From Ancylothrix sp. D3o (GTDB lineage Bacteria; Cyanobacteriota; Cyanobacteriia; Cyanobacteriales; Oscillatoriaceae): a stretch of 64,000 nucleotides of DNA. The stretch's first letter is position 1; each line of letters starts with the position of its first letter. The stretch spans positions 552,519-616,518 of the forward strand of contig NZ_JAMXEX010000002.1 of assembly GCF_025370775.1 (NCBI RefSeq). Reading direction: 5' to 3'. The notes under the pieces were generated by a model. That model was given only the letters and a program-made list of their open reading frames with translations, did no database searches and was not told the DNA's origin. The translations under genes and the position numbers were made by a program. Positions 8,320 to 16,655 of the stretch are shown here, in pieces.

Positions 8320-9063
8320 TTAATAGTCCACCGGCAAGCCAAAACTTTCTAATAATTCGGCGTTTTCTAATAATTCATTTGCCGGCGCATCGGCTTGTAT
8401 TTTTCCGTCGGTTAAGACTATTGCTCTTTGGGTAGTTTTGCGTATCCAATTGAGATCATGGGAAGCGATTAATAATACATCCACTGTGGCGTTTATTAAC
8501 ACCTTGGCTAAATGCCGGCGCCAACCGGGATCTAAACCATTTGTGGGTTCATCTAAGATTAAAATTGAGGGTTCTAAGGCTAAAATTGCGGCGAGGGCGG
8601 CTAGTCTTTTTTGGCCTCCAGAAAGTTCGTGTGCGGAACGATTTTCATAAGCTTCTAAACCAAATTCTGCGAGCAATTGACGGGCTTTATCTTTGGCTAT
8701 GGCGGGGGGCACGCCGTAGTTGCGGGGGCCAAAGGTGATATCTTCAAGGATGGTGGGCATAAATAGCTGGTCATCTGCATCTTGAAAACAAAAACCTATC
8801 TGCCGGCGTATTTGGGCTAAGTTGGAGGTTTCAAGGCGAGTTCCTTGAATAAAAATTTGGCCTGATGAGGGTTGTTTTAAGCCTACTAAGTTGTCTAATA
8901 ATGTGCTTTTTCCTGAGCCGGTTGGGCCAAGCAAGGCGAGGCGTTCCCCAGGCTGAATATTCAAAGAAATTCCCTGTAAGGTTGGTTTTTGGTTGGGATA
9001 GCTGAAGACCAGATTTTCAACTTGGATGGCTGGTTTTGATTGACCAAATATTGAAGAACTCAA
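8320..9063 (-). CDS. cbiO: ECF transporter ATPase for cobalt/nickel
   Basis: 247 residues with all ABC ATPase motifs: Walker A LLGPTGSGKST, Q loop in FCFQDADDQLFMPT, signature ELSGGQKRL, Walker B SILILDEPTNGLDPG and switch His in ASHDL. The F-Q-D-x-D-D-Q-L-F Q-loop pattern is typical of energy-coupling-factor ATPases. It is the last gene of cbiM-cbiQ-cbiO, 18 bases after cbiQ. It powers metal uptake as the cytoplasmic A component. With a single ATPase gene it presumably works as a homodimer. The choice between Co and Ni is undecided. Confidence 0.88.
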   Translation of the reverse strand: MSSSIFGQSKPAIQVENLVFSYPNQKPTLQGISLNIQPGERLALLGPTGSGKSTLLDNLVGLKQPSSGQIFIQGTRLETSNLAQIRRQIGFCFQDADDQLFMPTILEDITFGPRNYGVPPAIAKDKARQLLAEFGLEAYENRSAHELSGGQKRLAALAAILALEPSILILDEPTNGLDPGWRRHLAKVLINATVDVLLIASHDLNWIRKTTQRAIVLTDGKIQADAPANELLENAELLESFGLPVDY

Positions 9064-9081
9064 GCGATATTTTCCCTGGAT

Positions 9082-9738
9082 TTAGAATTTCAGATAGGAG
9101 CTTATCGTTATACTAGCAGCAATTAAGCTGAGGGCGATTAAGATGGCTCTTTCTTTGGGAGGAAATTTATCATCGCTGGGCAATTTTCCTTGATAGCCAC
9201 GCAGCAGCATTGCATTATAAACGCGCTCGGATCGTTGTAAACTGCGTAGATAAAGCGCTCCAATCATTGATGCACTGGTATAGCGCAACCAACCTGCTGC
9301 ACCCCCCAAACCTCGACACTGAGCGGCTCTCTGCATTTGGTTGACTTCTCCAAGCAGTATTTCGAGATATTGACCGGCTAAAAGTAAAGTTTCTTTGAAG
9401 GATGGATGTAGGGGTAAACCTTGCAAAGCTATTGCAAAACTATGGGGAGGTAAGGTTAATAGGAAGCTGTTCATGGTCAGCAAACAAACAAGGGAACGAA
9501 CAAGCAAAAAACTAGCGCGTTCCCAACCTTGGGGAAACGCAATGAGGGTTAGTAAAATGATTTCGGAACCGAGTAATTTAAAAAGTGGTTTTACCGGCAC
9601 GCGCAAGGCAATTGCCCAAGCGAGGGCGACACCGGCATAAACTGCTAACCATGACCAAGCGGGAGTTTTTAAACAAGCGGCTCCGATCACAACAATTAAC
9701 GAGAGCCGTAGTTTAAAAGGAATAGAAAGATTAAGCAT
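9082..9738 (-). CDS. cbiQ: ECF transporter T component (CbiQ-like)
   Basis: 218-residue membrane protein with several hydrophobic helices and the T-component coupling motifs AAQCRGL and the later SERVYNAMLLRGY, the conserved A/S-x-x-x-RG signatures that contact the ATPase. Its start overlaps the end of cbiM by 8 bases, indicating translational coupling. It links the metal-binding S component CbiM with the ATPase CbiO. Confidence 0.86.
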   Translation of the reverse strand: MLNLSIPFKLRLSLIVVIGAACLKTPAWSWLAVYAGVALAWAIALRVPVKPLFKLLGSEIILLTLIAFPQGWERASFLLVRSLVCLLTMNSFLLTLPPHSFAIALQGLPLHPSFKETLLLAGQYLEILLGEVNQMQRAAQCRGLGGAAGWLRYTSASMIGALYLRSLQRSERVYNAMLLRGYQGKLPSDDKFPPKERAILIALSLIAASITISSYLKF

Positions 9739-10654
9739 TATTTGGTTTGGTAAGCTTGGCTAATCCAAATGCTACACCAAAAGAAGCTGCACTGCCTACA
9801 AGGCCGGTGATGCTGGTACCAACGGGCCCCCATCCTTCAATACTGTAATCTGCAAAGGGTGTGGGAATGCTGACGCGGACGTTTTCTGCTAATTCTAAAA
9901 ATCCTAAATTTTCGGCAACTTTTTCTAAACCATCGGGCCATGCAGAAGCAAATAAGGACAAAACACCGGCAATTAAACAAATGCTAACAATTGGGATTAA
10001 CCATCCTTTAATTTCTGATTGTTCTCCGGGTAATAAATCGGGTCTTGCTGTTGCTAAATAAGTTAAAACTCCGCCGGTAATTATGCCTTCGCCAATGCCT
10101 ATTAAGATATGTACTCCGCTCATTGCTGGTAAAACTAAATTGGCCGGTGCGGTTCCTGATAAAATTAATTGAATTCCACAACCAACTGCTGCTGCTACTA
10201 CGCTAATTGCGGCTGCTATGCCGGCGGCTAAAGGCAGTCGGCGTTTACTACCTCCTAATAATCGTTGCAAAACTTGGGTGAGAATCCACCCTGTCCAAAC
10301 TCCTATGATTCCAATATTAAAAATGTTTGCTCCCAAAGCTGTAATTCCTCCATCAGCAAATAAAATTGCTTGAATAATTAAGACCGTTGCAATACAAAGC
10401 GTGCCGGCCCAAGGACTGCCTAATATAATCGCGGCTAAGGTGCCTCCTAAAAGGTGTCCGCTGGTGCCACCGGCAACGGGAAAATTAACCATTTGCGCGG
10501 CAAAAATAAAGGCGGTTGTTAAACCCAAAAGTGGCGCTTGTTTTATTCCATAAGCGTCACGAGCTTTGTTGAGTGCCACTGACACCACGCCAGCAGTGAC
10601 GAGTCCGGTTGCCACTGCCACCGGCAGAGAAACAAATCCATCGGGAATGTGCAT
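9731..10654 (-). CDS. cbiM: ECF transporter metal-binding component, CbiM with C-terminal PDGLE/CbiN-like part
   Basis: 307 residues. It starts MHIPDGFVSL, in which His2 and the free N terminus are metal ligands in characterised CbiM and NikM proteins. About 210 residues of CbiM follow (GGTSGHLLGGTLAAIILGSP, then MSGVHILIGIGEGIITGGVL). The C-terminal 80 residues hold a membrane helix and WPDGLEKVAE, the PDGLE motif of the CbiN-like domain, so M and N functions are fused. The start is backed by GGGAGGA 7 bases upstream. I saw no cobalamin riboswitch upstream, and specificity for Co versus Ni cannot be settled here. Confidence 0.87.
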   Translation of the reverse strand: MHIPDGFVSLPVAVATGLVTAGVVSVALNKARDAYGIKQAPLLGLTTAFIFAAQMVNFPVAGGTSGHLLGGTLAAIILGSPWAGTLCIATVLIIQAILFADGGITALGANIFNIGIIGVWTGWILTQVLQRLLGGSKRRLPLAAGIAAAISVVAAAVGCGIQLILSGTAPANLVLPAMSGVHILIGIGEGIITGGVLTYLATARPDLLPGEQSEIKGWLIPIVSICLIAGVLSLFASAWPDGLEKVAENLGFLELAENVRVSIPTPFADYSIEGWGPVGTSITGLVGSAASFGVAFGLAKLTKPNNA

Positions 10655-11596
10655 TTAGTGTCCTCCCTGAAATGTAATGAGTCTTTTGTTAGAAAAGCAG
10701 ACTTACTATCAATTTTACAATCCCTATCTGGGGGGATTTACCCACTTACCCTTTTGTCCCGATTAGATTTTAAGTTTTAGATTTTTATTGATTATTTCCC
10801 TGCTTGGCTTTCAGTGATTGGGATTCTGCTTTTTGAAAAAAGGTGTAAGGCCAGCAAAAAAATTAATTTTTATTTCATAAGTTCATATAATTTATTGTTA
10901 CTCAATGCTTTTCAATATCTTGGTAACAAAAATGCTTTTAATGAAAGTAAATATCAATAATGATGATGAGTTTGAAAGGTTGGATAAGATTTTTTTTTGA
11001 GATTTCGGGCCGGTGTCAAAAAGTCTTAGAAACTTAAATACGTTTACCTGTATAAGTTAGAGCGCTTGGCCAATCCCCCTTTCGGCCTCTCTCTGGCAGG
11101 TTTTGTAAATAAATGTTACAAATATATTGCAAATTTTTGACAATATATCTATTGTGACTAAATGAAAACAAATGCCAAAAAAAATCTCTACAGTGGTACT
11201 GAAAGAGCAAATTTGCCAACAAAAGCGGTTTCAACATAAAAGGACAAAATCACCCTTATTTTCTGCTAAAAGTTTCGTTATGGCCCGAAATTATTTCATT
11301 TCCACCGCTTAAGTCAGCCAAACAACGGCAAAAAAAGTTAGGTAAAATAAGGGCCAGCTTTTAGATATGGTTGGTTAATTTCCTGTAAAATTTACCCTTT
11401 TTGGCTTCTTAGAAATTGGAAACTAGAAACGGTGCTTGATGCCAAGAGCGAGCATTTTTAATAAAGTTAAGCAACCAAAATGATAAACTAACTTAAAACG
11501 TCCGGTAGGCTCGGCCCACCTAACTGAAAAGAAACTCAAAAATATCTTTGATTTATCACACAAAAACCTTACATTCGTGCTTTTTAAACTCAAACA
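10655..11596. other. 942-base AT-rich divergent intergenic region
   Basis: It lies between cbiM and the multicopper oxidase gene, which point away from each other. I found no gene: two minus-strand open frames (11034-11237, 11423-11608) lack ribosome sites and family features, and the second overlaps the oxidase start. It contains the 8-base inverted repeat at 11122-11148. Room exists for long leaders or an unrecognised small RNA. Confidence 0.6.
11122..11148. repeat. Perfect 8-base inverted repeat, possible operator
   Basis: ATATATTG and CAATATAT are separated by 11 bases. The AT-rich dyad could be a regulator site for the iron island (about 450 bases downstream) or cbiM (about 470 bases away). 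It does not match a Fur consensus that I can defend. Confidence 0.35.
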
Positions 11597-12586
11597 ATGT
11601 CTAGTCAACCGCTGTTTTTAAACCGTCGTACACTCCTGCAAATGGGCCTTGCCGGCCTCGGTGTTGCGGGGGCTGCCATTGCCTTACCACAGGTATTGAA
11701 AAAACCAAAATTTACCGCTGCAAAAATCCCAGATTTTTCGCCAAATGAAGCCCAAAGCACAGGCAATGATTTTAATCCAATGGCGGTTTTACGAGACTTT
11801 GATTATGGCACCGTTAAAAAAGAAAACGGGCGAATTATTCGGGAATATCGCCTGGTGGCAAATACAACGGAAATTAAGCTAAATAACGCCGTTACATTTA
11901 ACAGTTGGAATGTTAATAAGCGGGTTCCGGGGCCAACTTTGCGAGCCACAGAAGGTGATCGTCTTCGTATTATCTTTCTCAACCAGGCCGGTCATCCTCA
12001 CTCCCTGCATTTTCATGGCATCCACCCTTCAGAAATGGATGGGGTAAAACCGATCCGTCACGACACAGCTACCATCTATGAATTTGATGCAGAACCATTT
12101 GGGGTTCACCTCTATCATTGCCACATTGAGCCGGTGACTCGTCATATTAATAAAGGGTTGTATGGAATGTTTATTATAGACCCCCCAAAACCCCGCCCGC
12201 CGGCTGATGAAATGGTCTTGATTATGGCTGGATATGATGTCAATGATGATGGCAAAAATGAGCTTTATGCTTTTAATGGATTGCCCGATTATTATATGCA
12301 CCACCCCATCAAAATTTATCAAAATCAGCTTATTCGTGCCTATGTGTTGAATATGATTGAATTTGAAGCCGCAGCAACATTTCACCTTCATGCGAATATG
12401 TTTCAAGTGTACCCAACGGGTCGCACTTTAACCCCCACTCAAGAAACCGATGTGATAACGATGGGAACGGCTGAGCGTCATATCTTAGAATTTAGTTTCC
12501 GCTATCCGGGCCGGTATATGTTTCACCCCCATCAAGACAACATTGCAGAAAACGGCTGCATGGGTAACTTTGATGTCATTGTTTAA
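11597..12586 (+). CDS. Two-domain multicopper oxidase, probable ferroxidase
   Basis: 329 residues with a Tat signal (NRRTLLQMG plus hydrophobic stretch), so it is exported folded. Cupredoxin domain 1 carries GHPHSLHFHG (about residue 135) and HLYHCHIEPVTRHINKGLYG (about 173), giving a complete type 1 copper site plus half of the trinuclear site. Domain 2 has FHLHAN (about 262) and MFHPHQDN (about 310). The Cys of its HxH is Pro, so only domain 1 keeps a blue copper. This is the two-domain laccase/nitrite-reductase-like layout. Nearby FTR1 permeases and a ferritin suggest that it oxidises Fe(II) for uptake, as Fet3 does for Ftr1 in yeast. Nitrite reductase or laccase activity remains possible. 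Confidence 0.82.
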   Translation: MSSQPLFLNRRTLLQMGLAGLGVAGAAIALPQVLKKPKFTAAKIPDFSPNEAQSTGNDFNPMAVLRDFDYGTVKKENGRIIREYRLVANTTEIKLNNAVTFNSWNVNKRVPGPTLRATEGDRLRIIFLNQAGHPHSLHFHGIHPSEMDGVKPIRHDTATIYEFDAEPFGVHLYHCHIEPVTRHINKGLYGMFIIDPPKPRPPADEMVLIMAGYDVNDDGKNELYAFNGLPDYYMHHPIKIYQNQLIRAYVLNMIEFEAAATFHLHANMFQVYPTGRTLTPTQETDVITMGTAERHILEFSFRYPGRYMFHPHQDNIAENGCMGNFDVIV

Positions 12587-12865
12587 AATTTTTGATAATT
12601 TGTAGCAATAACCTTGACAATCTTTAGCAGTAGAGAGAGAATAGGGAGTCTCTAATTCTCATAAAAGCCAAGCTTGCAAACGGGACAGTTACTTTAAATC
12701 GCTTGCCGCTACCTCCAGGTCAGGTAAGTAAATTGCCTGAGTTAATCGATTTGTCTAAAGCAATTTTGTCGCAGTGCGAGAGATTAACGAGCAAATTTTA
12801 AAAGGCTTAAAAACCTCTAATTCTGAGATAATTTACTCAAAAAACGGTCACATAGGAAAGTAATT

Positions 12866-13897
12866 ATGGTGTTTTCTTTTCGTCTTAAATCTTTAATTTT
12901 TGCCAGTGCCGCTTTAATGCTGATGGCCGGTTGTAACACCAATTCTGCCAACAACAACACTGCCACAAACCCCAACAGCAACGCCACCCCCACTGCCACA
13001 TCCAACACAGCCTCAAATGAGCATGGCGGCAGCCACAACAACGGCAAAAAAATTAATATCAACAGCGCCATTTTGTCAGAACTAGACAAACTCGAAGCCA
13101 AACTGGGAGTACCGGCCCTCTCAAACAAAATTCAAGGCAGCCGGCCCTATGCAAACACAGAAGAATTAGTCAGCAAGAAAGTCATCACCCAAGAGCAATT
13201 TGACCAAATTAAAGACATGGTAACGGTCGAAGATATCACCCTCACAGGTGAAGCCAAAGACATTGATTATATGACAAAACTCGGCTTAATGAAAGGTCAT
13301 TTAATAGTCGCCAAAGAACTGTTAGATCAACAGAAACCAGATCAAGCTGAACCCCACATCGGCCACCCCGTTGAAGAAATATATATCGATGTAGAAGAAC
13401 AACTGCAAGAACGCAACGTTAAAGAATTCAAATCTTCTTTAATCAACCTGCAAAACCTAGTAAAAGCCAACGGGAAAAGCGAAAAAATTAAACCAGAATT
13501 TGAAGCGTCAATGCAAGCCATTGATAGCGCGATTCAAGGCTTACCAGAACAACAACGCAACGATCCTAAATTTGTGCTGCAAGTAATTAATGAATTACTC
13601 GATGCAGCCAATTCGGAATATGGTTCTGCCATCGCCAGCGGCAAAATTTCTGCGGCCATTGAGTATCAAGATTCTCGCGGGTTTGTTATCTATGCCAACA
13701 GCCTTTATAAAACCATTTCTCAGCAAATGGAAAAACAACATCCCCAAGCACATAAAGCCATTGAAAAAAGCATGGCCGACCTAACAAAAGCGTGGCCGAA
13801 AGCCATTCCCCCAGCGGCGCCGGTGATGACTCCTGAGCAAGTTTCCAAACTTGTAAAAACCATCGAGGATAACAGCCAAAAAGTCATTAAATCCTAG
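12866..13897 (+). CDS. Helix-hairpin-helix lipoprotein of the iron island
   Basis: 343 residues. The lipobox LMLMAGC puts the acylated Cys at residue 23, followed by an Asn/Thr/Ala-rich linker to about residue 70. Next comes a ComEA-like helix-hairpin-helix segment (ININSAILSELDKLEAKLGV to TQEQFDQIKDMVTVEDI). The rest is helical and includes MKGHLIVAKELLD and EPHIGHPVEEIYID, whose His and Glu residues could bind metal. It sits between the multicopper oxidase and FTR1 genes, so an iron-binding or partner-docking role analogous to EfeO is inferred from context. I do not know a characterised member. Confidence 0.65.
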   Translation: MVFSFRLKSLIFASAALMLMAGCNTNSANNNTATNPNSNATPTATSNTASNEHGGSHNNGKKININSAILSELDKLEAKLGVPALSNKIQGSRPYANTEELVSKKVITQEQFDQIKDMVTVEDITLTGEAKDIDYMTKLGLMKGHLIVAKELLDQQKPDQAEPHIGHPVEEIYIDVEEQLQERNVKEFKSSLINLQNLVKANGKSEKIKPEFEASMQAIDSAIQGLPEQQRNDPKFVLQVINELLDAANSEYGSAIASGKISAAIEYQDSRGFVIYANSLYKTISQQMEKQHPQAHKAIEKSMADLTKAWPKAIPPAAPVMTPEQVSKLVKTIEDNSQKVIKS

Positions 13898-13908
13898 AAT
13901 TTATGCTA

Positions 13909-13946
13909 GGCTTTGCCCACCGGCTTAATTGTTGGTAGGCAAAGCC
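13909..13946. terminator. Strong hairpin between lipoprotein and first FTR1 gene
   Basis: GGCTTTGCCCACC (13909-13921) pairs with GGTAGGCAAAGCC (13934-13946), about 12 base pairs with one mismatch. No T run follows, so an attenuator, RNA-processing site or dispersed repeat is as likely as a terminator. It belongs to the TTTGCCCACC-type repeats seen between many cyanobacterial genes. Confidence 0.55.
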
Positions 13947-13976
13947 CAAAGCTATAACAATTAATCACTAAAAATA

Positions 13977-14924
13977 ATGGATTTCACATCTGCTTTACCG
14001 ACTTTTGTAATCACCCTCCGTGAAGGCGTAGAAGCTGCCTTAGTTGTGGGAATTGTCCTTGCTTGTTTGAAAAAAGCAAAACAAAGTCATCTCGCACCTT
14101 GGGTGTATGCCGGCGTGATTGTTGGCCTAATTGTCAGCGCTTTTATTGGTGTATTGTTTGGGGCATTATTGCAAGCTTTAAGTAAGTCTAATAATCCTTT
14201 TGCACCCGTAATAGAATTTTTATTAGAAGCCGGCTTTAGCGTTTTAGCAATTGTAATGTTAAGCTGGATGCTGATTTGGATGACTCAGCAAGCCCGATTT
14301 ATGAAAATGCAAGTTGAAGGCGCTGTGAATAACGCCTTAAATCAGGATAAAAAGGGGGCTGGGTGGGGTATTTTTAGCTTAATTTTAATTGCAGTTGTCC
14401 GCGAAGGATTTGAAACGGTTTTATTTATTGTAGCAAAATTTCAACAAGGCTTAATTCCGGCTTTAGGTTCGCTTTTTGGGTTAGGAGTAGCCGCAAGTAT
14501 TGGCGTTTTATTGTTTAAATGGGGTGTCAAAATTAACATCCGCTTATTTTTTCAATCTATGGGAATTTTGCTATTGTTAATTGTCGCCGGATTGGTGGTT
14601 TCAGCCTTGGGGCTTTTTGATACGGCGATTAATACTTTAGCTCAGATGGATCGGCAGTCACAATCGCTTTGTGTTTATTACGAACATTTCGCAAAAGTTC
14701 ACTCTTGCATCCTTGGCCCGCTGGTGTGGAATACAACGAAATTTTTACCCGAAGATAAGTTTCCGGGGTTGTTGTTGAATGCGCTTTTTGGCTACACGGA
14801 TAAGCTTTATGTTGTCCAAGCCGTCGGGTATTTGCTGTTTTTATTCACCATTGGCGCAATTTATTTTCAAAGCCTTGCTGGCCGGGTTTTCTTCCCCATC
14901 AAAAATGCCCCACCGGCCAAATAA
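13977..14924 (+). CDS. FTR1-family high-affinity iron permease (copy 1)
   Basis: 315 residues, about seven membrane helices. Both REGxE iron-path motifs are present: LREGVEAALVVGIVLACLKK (residues 14-33) and VREGFETVLFI (about 142). It starts MDFTSALPTF, almost identical to the second copy. FTR1 and EfeU proteins carry Fe(III) handed over by a ferroxidase. The extracellular side contains a two-Cys loop (SLCVYYEHFAKVHSCILGP). Context with the oxidase and ferritin supports iron uptake across the plasma membrane. Confidence 0.9.
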   Translation: MDFTSALPTFVITLREGVEAALVVGIVLACLKKAKQSHLAPWVYAGVIVGLIVSAFIGVLFGALLQALSKSNNPFAPVIEFLLEAGFSVLAIVMLSWMLIWMTQQARFMKMQVEGAVNNALNQDKKGAGWGIFSLILIAVVREGFETVLFIVAKFQQGLIPALGSLFGLGVAASIGVLLFKWGVKINIRLFFQSMGILLLLIVAGLVVSALGLFDTAINTLAQMDRQSQSLCVYYEHFAKVHSCILGPLVWNTTKFLPEDKFPGLLLNALFGYTDKLYVVQAVGYLLFLFTIGAIYFQSLAGRVFFPIKNAPPAK

Positions 14925-15003
14925 GCTCTTTTTGTTACACACCACCAACCCAAAAAGAAGCATAATAGAATAAACACAAATCACAATGGATCTTTGAGCC
15001 AGA

Positions 15004-15438
15004 ATGAAAGACCTCGATTTACAAAAAACAATTGGCCTGCTGAATAGCATCATGGAATTTGAACTGGCCGGTGTCGTCCGCTACACACATTATTCTCTGA
15101 TGGTAACGGGGCCCAATCGTATCCCCATTGTCAATTTTTTTAAAATGCAAGCCACAGAATCTCTCTTACACGCGCAGCAAGTAGGCGAAATTCTCACCGG
15201 CTTAGAAGGTCATCCTAGCCAAAAAATTTCACCAATTGAAGAAACTTACAAACACTCCGTCCGCGACATTCTCGAAGAAAGTCTTAACCACGAAAAAAAA
15301 GCCCTCGAACTTTATAAAGACTTGCTTGATGTTGTCGAAGATGCCAGCGTTTATTTAGAAGAATTTGCCCGCACACAAATCGGTCAAGAAGAACTGCACA
15401 ACATCGAAATTAGAAAAATGTTGCGCGACTTCAGTTAA
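15004..15438 (+). CDS. Bacterioferritin/ferritin-like diiron protein
   Basis: 144-residue four-helix bundle. Ferroxidase ligands are in the expected places: Glu in MEFELAGVVRY, Glu and His in TESLLHAQQVGE, Glu in LNHEKKALELY, and Glu with His in GQEELHNIEI. It is close to bacterioferritin (about 155 residues), slightly short at the C terminus, and a haem-ligand Met is not clearly placed. Lying between two FTR1 genes on the same strand, it likely stores or buffers incoming iron in the cytoplasm. A rubrerythrin-like role is the main alternative. Confidence 0.8.
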   Translation: MKDLDLQKTIGLLNSIMEFELAGVVRYTHYSLMVTGPNRIPIVNFFKMQATESLLHAQQVGEILTGLEGHPSQKISPIEETYKHSVRDILEESLNHEKKALELYKDLLDVVEDASVYLEEFARTQIGQEELHNIEIRKMLRDFS

Positions 15439-15445
15439 GTTAGGA

Positions 15446-15473
15446 ATGGGGGTTTGGGGAAATCTACCCCCAT
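15446..15473. terminator. Hairpin after the ferritin-like gene
   Basis: ATGGGGG (15446-15452) pairs with CCCCCAT (15467-15473) around a 14-base loop, eight bases after the stop codon. No T run follows. It may separate expression of the ferritin from the second FTR1 gene. Confidence 0.5.
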
Positions 15474-15633
15474 CCACACCCATCACAGGCAGAACTTTTT
15501 TACCAGTGGGGAGGAAAGGAAGACTTGGAACGGGGAAACCAGAAAAGAAAACTACTCTCAAAACTTCAAAAAATTAAGCGATAATAAAAGCAATTTCTCA
15601 TTCCTAATTTCTAATTATCAGCCCCCAATTCCT

Positions 15634-16566
15634 ATGGATTTCACCTCTGCTTTACCCACATTTGCAATTGCTCTACGAGAAGGAGTAGAAGCCGCCCTTG
15701 TGGTCGGAATTGTCCTAGCTTGCCTTAAAAAAGCCAATGCCAGCCGGCTTAATAATTGGGTGTACACGGGCATATTTGCAGGCATTGCAGCTAGTGTAAT
15801 TGTTGGTTTAATTTTTAGCTGGTTAATGCAAATTCTCAGCCATTCAAATCAATTTTATGCCCCCCTCATTAAACCCTTACTTGCCGCAAGTTTAAGCGTG
15901 GTGGCAATCGGAATGTTAAGCTGGATGTTAATTTGGATGACTCAGCAAGCCAAAACCCTTAAAACAGAAATCGAAGGCGCAGTCAGTGCTGCTCTTTCGG
16001 ACTCAAAAATGGCTGCTGGCTGGGGAGTTTTCACCTTAATTTTTATTGCTGTTTTGCGAGAAGGATTTGAAACGGTTTTATTTATTTTTGCCCGCTTTCA
16101 GCAAGGGTTAGTCCCAGCTTTTGGAGCATTTGCCGGCATTTTTGTGGCTGCCATCATCGGCGCATTGTTGTTTAAATGGGGAGTGAAAATAAACTTGCGG
16201 TTGTTCTTTCAAATCATGGGCATTTTTTTATTATTAATTGTATCGGGTTTAGTTGTTTCTGCCCTTAAAAATTTCGACCTGGCCGCCGCTACTTTCTCTC
16301 AACTTAACCCCGATAGCAGCCTTTGTTTTTCCCGGAATTCTTGCATTTTGGGGCCGAAAGTTTGGGATGCAACCGGCTTTTTACCTGATAACGAATTTCC
16401 GGGGGTTATCCTCAAAGCTTTGTTTGGCTACCGATCAAAACTTTATCTTCTTCAGTTCATAGCCTATTTCAGCTTTTTAGCAACCGCAGGAAGCATCTAT
16501 TTTAAAAGTCTCAGCAATCCATCATTAACTGCCAAAACAACCCTCACTAAGGAAACTTCATCATAA
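15634..16566 (+). CDS. FTR1-family high-affinity iron permease (copy 2)
   Basis: 310 residues from the ATG at 15634. The open frame extends 60 codons upstream, but that part lacks membrane character and the first copy starts at the same MDFTSALPTF. REGxE motifs are in LREGVEAALVV and LREGFETVLFI (about 142). Copies 1 and 2 are clearly paralogous along their whole length and differ most in the loop before the last helix (here SLCFSRNSCILGP). Tandem duplication with later divergence is likely. Two subunits could form a heteromeric permease or act under different conditions. Confidence 0.9.
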   Translation: MDFTSALPTFAIALREGVEAALVVGIVLACLKKANASRLNNWVYTGIFAGIAASVIVGLIFSWLMQILSHSNQFYAPLIKPLLAASLSVVAIGMLSWMLIWMTQQAKTLKTEIEGAVSAALSDSKMAAGWGVFTLIFIAVLREGFETVLFIFARFQQGLVPAFGAFAGIFVAAIIGALLFKWGVKINLRLFFQIMGIFLLLIVSGLVVSALKNFDLAAATFSQLNPDSSLCFSRNSCILGPKVWDATGFLPDNEFPGVILKALFGYRSKLYLLQFIAYFSFLATAGSIYFKSLSNPSLTAKTTLTKETSS

Positions 16567-16574
16567 CCGTTTGT

Positions 16575-16601
16575 AGGGGTAGTCGCTGCGTGGCTACCCC
16601 T
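16575..16601. terminator. Hairpin between convergent FTR1 and kinase genes
   Basis: AGGGGTAG (16575-16582) and CTACCCCT (16594-16601) form an 8-base-pair stem with an 11-base loop. The GTAGGGGTAGxxGCTACCCC type is a common dispersed cyanobacterial repeat, and here it can serve both directions. Confidence 0.6.
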
Positions 16602-16655
16602 TAAACCCTTCACTACCGCGTAAATTCATCCCTAACCTGTCAATAGAACCCTTAA

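Noticed and set aside
10655..10800. Cobalamin riboswitch in front of cbiM
   Set aside because: The usual B12-box and core motifs are missing; only a ribosome site and an AT-rich leader are seen. A GCCACTG string near 10575 is inside the coding region.
11240..11596. Fur boxes in front of the iron island
   Set aside because: Several AT-rich stretches look vaguely similar, but none matches a 19-base Fur consensus well enough to claim.
11034..11608. Two minus-strand open frames upstream of the oxidase gene
   Set aside because: No ribosome site, odd amino acid composition, and the second overlaps the oxidase start.
15454..15633. 60-residue N-terminal extension of the second FTR1
   Set aside because: The extension is hydrophilic, not shared with the first copy, and the ATG at 15634 gives the same N terminus as copy 1.
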